From: CAMYMQ01 sp963730305
GTDB taxonomy: Bacteria; Pseudomonadota; Alphaproteobacteria; Bin65
Assembly (NCBI GenBank): GCA_963730305.1
Contig: CAVSRB010000007.1
Coordinates: 124,001 to 188,000 of the forward strand
Direction of reading: 5' to 3'
Length of the DNA stretch: 64,000 nucleotides
Positions 57,119 through 64,000 of the stretch are shown here, one piece after another. Position 1 is the first letter of the stretch; every line of letters begins with the position of its first letter. The notes beneath the pieces were generated by a model that was not told the origin of the DNA, made no database searches, and saw nothing but the letters and a program-made list of their open reading frames with translations. The position numbers were made by a program, and so were the translations under genes.

Positions 57119-58522
57119 TCAGCCGGCTTTCTTGCGGATCGGGGAAGCGCGCCAGTACGCGTTCCAGCGCACCAGCAGCAGGATCGCCACGACCGCGACC
57201 TCGATCGCCACCGGCAGGACGGCGCTGGCCCATGGCCGGTTGCCGATCGGCCAGAACAGGGTCAGCGCCGGGCTGAGCCTGCCGGTCAGGACGATCAACG
57301 GCAGCGGCACGTAGAGCACGAACAGCACGATGAAGCCGAACGGCTCGCCCTGCCGCTGCTCGCGCGACAGGCAGAAGGCGAGCACGATCATCACGTCGCG
57401 CAGGACGAACAGGAAGCCGGCGACCAGCTGGACGTAGAGGAAGTCGTGCAACGGCACCCCCGCGAGCACGTTGCGCAGGGTGCGGCTCGCGGCCCCGCCG
57501 TCGAACGCCCCGGCGCCGATCAGGACCAGGCCGGCGACGAACACGATCGCCAGCGCGGCCACCGTCAGCAGCCACAGCGGCATCGCCGACAAGGCGGCGC
57601 CGAGCCGGCCGGTGCGGAACTGCCCGCCCATGCGGCGAAGGCCTTCGGGATCCTTCGGCTCGAACAGGATCAGCAGGTAGACGAACAGCGCCACCGAGTT
57701 GAAGGCGATGCCCAAGAGCGCCGCGGGCACCGGGCCGTGGTAGGCGATACCGCAGACGTAGGCGACGAAGACGGCCAGGAAGGCCAGCCAGATCCACGGC
57801 CTGTTGTGGAACTGCAGCTCCCGCCGCATGCGCCGGTTGATGCCGACCACGCCCCACAGCGCGAAGAACCACGCCGTCAGGGCGGCGAAGGTGGCGCTGT
57901 CGATCTTCAGCCCCCACCAGCCGGCGTCGAGCCAGCTCGGCACCCGGGCGGCGAAGGCCAGCGCGACGGTCGCGCCCAGCGCGAGGAAGTGGAGCAGCGT
58001 GATGTTGCCCGGGCGGAAGCCCGGCGTCCGCGACAGCCGGGTCAGGCTCAACAGCAGGCCCACCGTCTCGCAGACCAGGCCGAAGCCGGCCATCGACAGG
58101 GCGTTGACCACCGCCGCCCCGAGGCCGACGCCGCCATTCGCCTCGGCCACGACGTAGACGGCCAGGCAGCTCAGGCCGAGCATCCAGGTGTAGGAGGTCG
58201 CGCCGACCAGCTTGCCCAGCGCCATCGCCCAGGGCCCGAGCACGGACATCCGCTGGCCGTCCCAGGTCCGGTTGCGGATCTCGCGGATCACCGCGCCCGC
58301 GGCCTGGCGGCCGCCCCACAGCAGGACGATGGCGAAGAAGCACCAGCGCGCGATGGTGCTGGTGATCGAGAAGTTGTGCGCGCCGTTGAAGTTCCGCGCG
58401 ATGCTCCAGTCGGTCGCCACCCCCGCGGTGAACAGCACCAGGAGCAGCAGCGGGCCGATGAGCAGCCGGTTGGCGCTGAACTCCAGCCACAGGTTGCGGC
58501 GCAGCTCCGGGTTGCGAATCAT
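57119..58522 (-). CDS. ABC transporter permease
   Basis: 467 residues with about twelve hydrophobic segments. Related in form to ABC-2-type permeases (ANRLLIGPLLLLVLFTAGVA, TWMLGLSCLAVYVVAEANGG). It pairs with the ATPase immediately upstream, whose stop it overlaps by ATGA (58519-58522). The exported substrate is unknown. It is convergent with the SDR gene, 7 bp apart. Confidence 0.8.
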   Translation of the reverse strand: MIRNPELRRNLWLEFSANRLLIGPLLLLVLFTAGVATDWSIARNFNGAHNFSITSTIARWCFFAIVLLWGGRQAAGAVIREIRNRTWDGQRMSVLGPWAMALGKLVGATSYTWMLGLSCLAVYVVAEANGGVGLGAAVVNALSMAGFGLVCETVGLLLSLTRLSRTPGFRPGNITLLHFLALGATVALAFAARVPSWLDAGWWGLKIDSATFAALTAWFFALWGVVGINRRMRRELQFHNRPWIWLAFLAVFVAYVCGIAYHGPVPAALLGIAFNSVALFVYLLILFEPKDPEGLRRMGGQFRTGRLGAALSAMPLWLLTVAALAIVFVAGLVLIGAGAFDGGAASRTLRNVLAGVPLHDFLYVQLVAGFLFVLRDVMIVLAFCLSREQRQGEPFGFIVLFVLYVPLPLIVLTGRLSPALTLFWPIGNRPWASAVLPVAIEVAVVAILLLVRWNAYWRASPIRKKAG

Positions 58523-59517
58523 CGCGTGCCTCCGGTCGTGCCGGCGCCGGCGCCGTCATCCGCGGGCCCATCTCCCGCCGGTGGGGCGCTGTCGAGGGTG
58601 GCGAAATAGATCTCCTGCACCCTGGACTGGTCCTCGACGAAGGCGACCACCGGCAGCCCGGCCTCGACCAGGGTGCGCAGCAGCGCCGCCCGGTCGGCAG
58701 GCGCCGCGGGGATGAACACGCTCGCGCTCTTGCCGTGGACGGCGACCTTGGTCGCGCTATCGACCCCGCCCAGCACCGCTTCGAGCCGGTCGTCCGGCTC
58801 GGCCAGCTCGATCCGCATGCAGGTGCGCGCCTCGCCGGCGTCGGCCAGGATCTGGCCCTTGGCCTCGACCAGCGGCCGGTTGAGCACGATCGAGCCCTCG
58901 CGCAGGATCATCACGTGGGTCGAATAGTCCTCCAGCTCCGCCAGGATGTGCGAGGAGACGATCACGGTGGCGCCGTCCTCCGCCAGCCCGGCGATGATCG
59001 AGGACAGCCGCCAGCGCCCTTCCGGGTCGAGCCCCGAGGCGGGCTCGTCGAGCAGGATCACCTTGGGCTGGTGGATGATCGCCTGGGCCACCGCCAGCCG
59101 CTGGCGCTGGCCGCGCGACAGGCTGCGCGCGCGCCGGTCGAGCAGGTCGACGAGCTCCAGCCGTGTCGCGCTGCGCTCGATCGCCCCGGCCTCGGCGCCG
59201 TCGGGCAGGCCGTGGATCGCGGCATGGTGGCGCAGGCACTGGCGCACCGTCAGGTTGTCATAGAGGCCGAAGAAGTCGGACAGGTAGCCGATCCGGGCGT
59301 GGCAGGCGCGCGGGTCGTCGCGGACGTCGATGCCGTCGATATGGATCGACCCGCTGTGCGGCTCCTCCAGGGCGGCGAGGCAGCGCAACAGCGTGGTCTT
59401 GCCCGCGCCGTTGGGGCCGACCAGCGCGGTGATCGTGCCCGCGGCCAGGTCGAACGACACGTCGTCGAGCGCGCGCGTGCCGGGATACTCGTAGACGAGC
59501 GAATTGCAGCGGATCAT
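58519..59517 (-). CDS. ABC transporter ATP-binding protein
   Basis: 332 residues. Walker A is ALVGPNGAGKTTLLRC, the signature LSRGQRQRLAVAQ, and Walker B VILLDEPASGLDPEG with the switch His in SSHILAE. The single nucleotide-binding domain (1-230) is followed by a ~100-residue C-terminal extension typical of ABC-2 exporters (drug, polymer or Nos-like). The ATG at 59517 (MIRCNSLVYEY) is preferred over a long upstream extension. With the coupled permease it forms an exporter of unknown substrate. Confidence 0.92.
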   Translation of the reverse strand: MIRCNSLVYEYPGTRALDDVSFDLAAGTITALVGPNGAGKTTLLRCLAALEEPHSGSIHIDGIDVRDDPRACHARIGYLSDFFGLYDNLTVRQCLRHHAAIHGLPDGAEAGAIERSATRLELVDLLDRRARSLSRGQRQRLAVAQAIIHQPKVILLDEPASGLDPEGRWRLSSIIAGLAEDGATVIVSSHILAELEDYSTHVMILREGSIVLNRPLVEAKGQILADAGEARTCMRIELAEPDDRLEAVLGGVDSATKVAVHGKSASVFIPAAPADRAALLRTLVEAGLPVVAFVEDQSRVQEIYFATLDSAPPAGDGPADDGAGAGTTGGTR

Positions 59518-59560
59518 GGCGAGCGGGCCGGGTGCCTTCGGCGGGTCGCGGCGGAAGCGA

Positions 59561-61873
59561 TCAGAAGCCCAGCGCCTTGAGGCGCTGCTTGGCGTATTCG
59601 TTGCCGCGCTTGGCCGCCAGCTTGTACCAGCTGGCCGCCTTCTTGAGGTCCCGCTCCACGCCGAGCGCGTTCTCGTAGAGATTGCCGATCTCGGCCATCG
59701 ACCAGGCGTGCCCCTTGTTCGCCGCCTTGCGGTACCACTCCATCGACTTGGCGTAGTCACGCTTGACCCCGAGGCCGTGGCGGTAGAGGTAGCCGAGCCG
59801 GCCATAGGCCGCGGGATAGCCCTGCGCCGCCGCCAGCCTGGCCCATTTCAGGGCCAGCGTGTAGTCGCGCTTGACGCCGCGCCCGCTGGTGTAGAGCCCG
59901 GCCAGGTTGGACTGGGCGATCCGGTGGCCGCGCTCGGCGGCGCGGCGGAACCACAGCGCGGCCTTCTCGTCGTCGCGCTTGGTGCCGTGGCCGACGGTGT
60001 AATAGAAGCCGAGGTTGACCTGGGAATCGAGGTGGCCGAGCTCGGCCGCCTTCAGATAGCGCTTGAACGCCGCGCGGTAGGAATGGTCCTTGTGCAGCTT
60101 GTCGGCCTCGGCGGCGAGCTTGTCGGCCTCGGCCTTGTTGGCCGCGTAGACGCGGCCATAGAAATCCTTCTCGGCGGCGAACCGGTCGTCGCCCTTCAGC
60201 GCGGCGATCCGCTTGCGCTCCTCCTCCAGCTTCTCGCGCTCGGCCGCGAGGGCCTCGCGCTTCGCCGCCAGGGCCGCCTTGCGCGCCGCTTCCGCCTCGG
60301 CCTTGCGGCGCGCCTCGGCGGCGGCGAGCGCCTTGGCGTCCGGTTTCGGCGCCGTCGTCGCGGTCGTCTTGGCAACGACGTCGTTGTCGTCGGCGGCGTC
60401 CCACAGGGCGTAGCCGGCGGCGACCAGCAGCGCGATCGAAACCAGGGCGACGGCGGCGATCCCGACCGGCTTGACCCAGCGGCCGCCGGAGCCGAGCGCG
60501 GGCGGCGCCAGATGCGGCGGCGGCGCGGCCGGGGCGTCCGAGGGCGGTGGCGCGGCGGGCCGGCGCTCGCCGATCGGCAGCGCCATCTGGCCGGACCCCG
60601 CGGCGCCGGACCCTGCGGCACTACTGGTCTTGGCCGCCGGGCTGGCGCCTGCCGGCGATTTGGCATCCGGCGACTTGGCAACCGGCGGGACGTCTTCCGC
60701 CGCTTCGACCCCTGGCGACTTGGCTCCCGGCGACTTGGCAACCGGCGACTTGGCGTCCAGCGACTTGGCGTCCAGCGACTTGGCTTCCGGCGACTTGGCT
60801 TCCGACGATGTCGGCTCCGGGGCCCGAGGCGGGGCGACGGACAGCGTGGCTTCGGACGGCGTAGCTTCGGACGGCTTGACTTCGGACGGCGTCGCGGCGG
60901 CCGCCGCCGCCTTGGCGGGGACCGGTTCGACCGGCGCGGGCTCGGCGCCGGGCACGACCTCGCCCTTGAACTCGGCGCGCCATTCGGCGATCGAGCGCGG
61001 CCGGGCGTCCTCGCGCAGGGTCATGCCGTGCTGGACGGCCTGGACGAAGGCGGTCGAGAACCGGCTGCCGACCAGGTCGCCGATCGGCACCAGGGGATCG
61101 GGCGCCTGGCGCAGCGCGGCGTGGCCCCGCTTGGTCGCGCCCGCGGGCATCTGGCCGGTGGCGGCGACGTAGAGGGTGATCGCCAGCGCGTAGATGTCGG
61201 TCCACGGCCCGATGTTGCCGTCCGAGGCGTATTGCTCGACCGGCGCGTAGGGCGGGCTGACCACGACCTTGACCGAGTGGCTGCGCTCGCCGAGGTCCTG
61301 GCGGGCGGCGCCGAAGTCGAGCAGCACGGGCGTGCCGTCGATGCGGATGAAGATGTTGTCGGGCTTGATGTCGCGGTGGAACACGCCGGCGCGGTGGACC
61401 GTCTCCAGCCCTTCGAGCAACGGGAAGAGGATCTCCTCCAGTTCCGACTGTTCGAGCCGGCGGTAGCGCTCGAGGATGCCGGCGAGGCTCTCGCCGCGCT
61501 CGTAGCCCATCACCGTGTAGGCGGTGCCGTTGGCCTCGAAGAAGCCGAGCACGGAGACGATCGCCGGGTGGTGGAAGCGGGCCAGGGTCTGCGCTTCGCG
61601 GCGGAACCGTTCGAGGCCGTAGTCGAAGGCGTCCTGCTCGTCGGCGCTCAGCGGGTGGACCGACGCGCCGTCGCTGCCGCGCGCCGAGATGCCGCTGGGC
61701 AGATACTCCTTGATCGCGACCGCCTCGCCGGTGTCGGCGTAGGTCGCCTTGTAGGTGATGCCAAAGCCGCCGGCGCCGAGCACGGAGCGGATCGTGTAGC
61801 GGCCGAGGACATAGTCCGCCGGCAGAGCGTTGCCCTGATGCTCACTCATTTGCGGCGCACTGAGTGCAGTCAT
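59561..61873 (-). CDS. Ser/Thr protein kinase with a membrane helix and Sel1 repeats
   Basis: 770 residues (an ATG eight codons in is also possible). The Hanks-type kinase (about 25-285) is complete: LGAGGFGITYKA loop, Lys in VAIKEYLP, HRDIKPDN catalytic loop and DFGAAR; the APE-like motif is YAPVEQYA. A long Ala/Pro/Ser/Lys linker follows (about 300-480) with tandem SP-x-AK-type pentapeptides. Then come one TM helix (about 480-505, VGIAAVALVSIALLVAAGYA), a coiled coil, and five or six Sel1 repeats on the far side (about 620-760), e.g. AALWFRRAAERGHRIAQSNL. The layout is kinase inside, Sel1 outside. Confidence 0.92.
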   Translation of the reverse strand: MTALSAPQMSEHQGNALPADYVLGRYTIRSVLGAGGFGITYKATYADTGEAVAIKEYLPSGISARGSDGASVHPLSADEQDAFDYGLERFRREAQTLARFHHPAIVSVLGFFEANGTAYTVMGYERGESLAGILERYRRLEQSELEEILFPLLEGLETVHRAGVFHRDIKPDNIFIRIDGTPVLLDFGAARQDLGERSHSVKVVVSPPYAPVEQYASDGNIGPWTDIYALAITLYVAATGQMPAGATKRGHAALRQAPDPLVPIGDLVGSRFSTAFVQAVQHGMTLREDARPRSIAEWRAEFKGEVVPGAEPAPVEPVPAKAAAAAATPSEVKPSEATPSEATLSVAPPRAPEPTSSEAKSPEAKSLDAKSLDAKSPVAKSPGAKSPGVEAAEDVPPVAKSPDAKSPAGASPAAKTSSAAGSGAAGSGQMALPIGERRPAAPPPSDAPAAPPPHLAPPALGSGGRWVKPVGIAAVALVSIALLVAAGYALWDAADDNDVVAKTTATTAPKPDAKALAAAEARRKAEAEAARKAALAAKREALAAEREKLEEERKRIAALKGDDRFAAEKDFYGRVYAANKAEADKLAAEADKLHKDHSYRAAFKRYLKAAELGHLDSQVNLGFYYTVGHGTKRDDEKAALWFRRAAERGHRIAQSNLAGLYTSGRGVKRDYTLALKWARLAAAQGYPAAYGRLGYLYRHGLGVKRDYAKSMEWYRKAANKGHAWSMAEIGNLYENALGVERDLKKAASWYKLAAKRGNEYAKQRLKALGF
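60650..60800 (-). repeat. 15-bp coding minisatellite in the kinase linker
   Basis: The DNA coding for the linker has seven or more imperfect 15-bp tandem units, each giving a pentapeptide of form (S)-P/L-x-A-K-S. Copies such as GCGTCCAGCGACTTG occur twice in direct succession. It is likely length-variable between strains. Confidence 0.75.
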
Positions 61874-62017
61874 GCGTCAAACAACTGTCGAAAAGCGCCA
61901 AATATTGAGGCCGCGAAAGACTAGGCGCGCCGTTCTTCGACCCGTTAATCAAAAAACTTAACAAATATTCGCGCCAAGTCCAACTGTTCAACGGCTCCGC
62001 CACTCTTTGCCTGCCAA

Positions 62018-63472
62018 TTATAGCCCCGCCAGCGCCACGTATTTGATCTCGACATATTCATCGATGCCGTATTTGGAGCCTTCACGGCCGATGCCCGATT
62101 CCTTGACCCCGCCGAACGGCGCGACCTCGGTCGAGATGATGCCGGTATTGACCCCGACGATGCCGTATTCCAGCGCCTCGGTGGTCCGCCAGATGCGGCC
62201 GACGTCCCGACTATAGAAATACGCGGCGAGGCCGAATTCCGTGTCGTTGGCCATGCGCACCGCCTGGTCCTCGTCGCCGAAGCGGAACAGCGGCGCGACC
62301 GGGCCGAAGGTCTCCTCGCGGGCGCAGCGCATGTCGGGCGTGACGTCGGCGAGCACGGTGGGCTGATAGAAGGTGCCGCCGAGCGCATGGCGCTGGCCGC
62401 CGATCACCACGCGCGCGCCCTTGCCGACGGCGTCGGCGACGTGGGCCTCGACCTTCTCCAGCGCCGGCTCGTCGATCAGCGGGCCCTGGGCGACGCCCTG
62501 GGTGAAGCCGTCGCCGACGGCGAGGCCGCTGACCGCCTGCGACAGCCGCGCGGCGAAGTCCTCGTAGATGCCGTCCTGGACGAGGAAGCGGTTGGCGCAG
62601 ACGCAGGTCTGGCCGGTGTTGCGGTATTTCGAGGCGATCGCGCCCTCGACCGCGGCGTCGACGTCGGCATCGTCGTAGACGATGAAGGGCGCGTTGCCGC
62701 CGAGCTCGAGCGAGACCTTCTTCACCGTGTCGGCGCACTGGCGCATCAAGAGCTTGCCGACCTCGGTCGAGCCGGTGAAGGACAGCTTGCGCACGATCGG
62801 GTTCGAGGTCAGCTCGCCGCCGATCGCCGCCGCGTCCTCGCCGGTGACGATGTTGATGACGCCCTTGGGGAAGCCCGCCTGCTCGGCGAGCACCGCGAGC
62901 GCCAGCGCCGACAGCGGCGTCTGCTCGGCCGGCTTGACCACGACCGGGCAGCCGGCGGCCAGCGCCGGGGCGATCTTGCGGGTGATCATCGCGATCGGGA
63001 AGTTCCACGGCGTGATCGCCGCGCACACCCCGATCGGCTCGCGCAGCGCCAGCAGCCGCGTCGCCCCGATCGGGCTCGGGATGGTGTCGCCGTAGACCCG
63101 CTTGCCCTCCTCCGCGAACCACTCGATGAACGACGCGCCGTAGCCGACCTCGCCGGTCGCCTCGGCCAGCGGCTTGCCCTGCTCGGAGACCATGATCGCG
63201 GCCAGGTCGGCCTGGTTGGCCATGCACAGGTCGAACCACTTGCGCAGGATGCCGGCGCGCTCCTTGGCCGAGCGGCGGCGCCAGTCGGGCCAGGCCGCGT
63301 TGGCGGCGTCGATCGCCCGGGCGGTCTCGGCCGCGCCCATGTCGGGGACGTGGGCGACGGTCTCGCCGTTGGCCGGGTTGGTCACCGCGAAGCTGCCGCC
63401 GCCGTCCGCGTCACACCAGGCGCCGTCGATAAAGCCCTGCTGACGCAACAGGGACGGGTCTGACAGGTTCAT
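62018..63472 (-). CDS. gabD: NAD(P)-dependent aldehyde dehydrogenase, succinate-semialdehyde dehydrogenase type
   Basis: 484 residues, the typical GabD length. Catalytic Cys290 is in NTGQTCVCANRFLVQ, the general base Glu in LELGGNAPF and the cofactor loop in SFTGSTEVGK. SEQGKPLAEATGEVGYGASF and the C-terminal PFGGVKESGIGREG are typical of the SSADH/GabD group. It oxidises succinate semialdehyde to succinate. No GABA transaminase (gabT) is adjacent. The ATG at 63472 (MNLSDPSLLRQQGFIDGAW) is family-typical. Confidence 0.9.
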   Translation of the reverse strand: MNLSDPSLLRQQGFIDGAWCDADGGGSFAVTNPANGETVAHVPDMGAAETARAIDAANAAWPDWRRRSAKERAGILRKWFDLCMANQADLAAIMVSEQGKPLAEATGEVGYGASFIEWFAEEGKRVYGDTIPSPIGATRLLALREPIGVCAAITPWNFPIAMITRKIAPALAAGCPVVVKPAEQTPLSALALAVLAEQAGFPKGVINIVTGEDAAAIGGELTSNPIVRKLSFTGSTEVGKLLMRQCADTVKKVSLELGGNAPFIVYDDADVDAAVEGAIASKYRNTGQTCVCANRFLVQDGIYEDFAARLSQAVSGLAVGDGFTQGVAQGPLIDEPALEKVEAHVADAVGKGARVVIGGQRHALGGTFYQPTVLADVTPDMRCAREETFGPVAPLFRFGDEDQAVRMANDTEFGLAAYFYSRDVGRIWRTTEALEYGIVGVNTGIISTEVAPFGGVKESGIGREGSKYGIDEYVEIKYVALAGL

Positions 63473-63522
63473 CGGTTCTCCCCCTAGCCTCGTGGCACTG
63501 CTGTCGCGGCCGGGCGGCGCAG

Positions 63523-64000
63523 CTACGGCCGCTTCTCGACCTTCTTCATCTCGTCCTGCAGGGCTTCGAGCGCCCGCTTGGCCTCGGCGTGGCCCTTCTC
63601 GGCCGCCTGCTTGTAGAAGGCGACCGCCTTGGTCAGGTTGCGCTCGGTCCCCAGCCCGTTCTGGTAGAACCGCCCGACGGCGAACATCGCCGCCCGATCG
63701 CCCTGCTTGGCCGCGGCTTCGTACCAGTTCAGCGCCTTGGCGTAGTCCTTCTCGGTGCCCTCGCCCTTCTCGTAGAGAACGCCGAGCAGGTACTGCGCGT
63801 CGACATGGTTGCGCACCGCGGCGCGCGCCGCCCACTGGTAGGCCAGCTTGTCGTCCTTGTCGACGCCGAGGCCGCGATAATAGTGGATCGCCAGGTTGGC
63901 CTGGGCGAATTCGTCGCCCAGCTCGGCGGCGCGCCGGAACCAGTAGGTCGACAGGCCGTAGTCCTGGGGGATGCCCTTGCCTTCCTCGTAGGCCACGCCG
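63523..64000 (-). CDS. Sel1-repeat protein, partial at window edge
   Basis: The C-terminal 159 residues of a gene that runs out of the window. Four Sel1 repeats are visible (e.g. GLSTYWFRRAAELGDEFAQA, KALNWYEAAAKQGDRAAMF and KAVAFYKQAAEKGHAEAKRA), then a charged tail (LQDEMKKVEKRP). No start is seen; a GTG at 63996 is probably internal. It is upstream of gabD by 50 bp on the same strand and may be co-transcribed. Confidence 0.85.
   Translation of the reverse strand, partial: GVAYEEGKGIPQDYGLSTYWFRRAAELGDEFAQANLAIHYYRGLGVDKDDKLAYQWAARAAVRNHVDAQYLLGVLYEKGEGTEKDYAKALNWYEAAAKQGDRAAMFAVGRFYQNGLGTERNLTKAVAFYKQAAEKGHAEAKRALEALQDEMKKVEKRP

Noticed and set aside
59504..61924. 806-residue plus-strand frame opposite the Ser/Thr kinase
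   Set aside because: Shadow of the kinase gene; Arg/Gly/Leu-rich low-complexity translation with no domain.

Overview
The window is GC-rich chromosomal DNA from an alphaproteobacterium, most likely a Rhodospirillales-type lineage. The grounds are the very high G+C, a purC-purS-purQ-purL cluster followed by BolA and monothiol glutaredoxin genes, a DUF1476 protein (the F1-ATPase inhibitor zeta of alphaproteobacteria), a class II DAHP synthase, a stand-alone citramalate synthase and several PAS/HisKA sensor kinases. This is inference from gene content; no rRNA or tRNA gene is present to anchor it. No prophage, transposase, integrase or CRISPR array was seen.

Layout. 1-5 kb: a triple-PAS histidine kinase, a frameshifted sfsA, map and radC. 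4.7-6.1 kb: a minus-strand operon of an ArsR repressor, an SRPBCC (AHSA1-like) protein and a flavodoxin-fold protein, chained by ATGA overlaps. 6-16.5 kb: a haloacetate-dehalogenase-like hydrolase, a crotonase, a secreted DUF6569 protein, a membrane GGDEF cyclase facing a class III nucleotide cyclase, a P450, an SCP-x-type thiolase and a PP-loop protein. 16.5-17.5 kb: non-coding, with four 99-bp tandem repeats followed by a cluster of DnaA-box-like 9-mers. 17.5-22.7 kb: purB, a secreted Sel1 protein, DUF1476 and an NRDE protein. 22.8-28.4 kb: the purine operon, with an NrtS-like membrane protein and a rhomboid protease translationally coupled inside it, ending in bolA, grxD and a clear terminator.

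28-42 kb: DUF2927 protein, a large MscS channel, a CDF exporter, rpsD, trmJ and cimA. Seven 10-bp direct repeats lie upstream of cimA, followed by a second histidine kinase, small envelope proteins and nadE. 42.4-51.2 kb is the accessory-looking part: four tandem DUF3859 secreted paralogues, an extremely AT-rich gap, a VWA protein, an 850-residue secreted transglutaminase-like protein, a small secreted protein and a patatin lipoprotein. All are predicted to be exported, which suggests a cell-envelope function. 51-64 kb: nicotinate phosphoribosyltransferase, class II DAHP synthase, FkbM methyltransferase, glutathione reductase, an SDR, an ABC exporter pair, a Ser/Thr kinase with Sel1 repeats, a GabD-like dehydrogenase and the end of another Sel1 protein.

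Six genes (sfsA, the SRPBCC gene, a small secreted protein at 39.4 kb, the VWA gene, the patatin gene and DAHP synthase) are split by frameshifts. Most of those I could resolve look like single added bases, so assembly error is at least as likely as gene decay. Tests of the system-level ideas are given in the findings.
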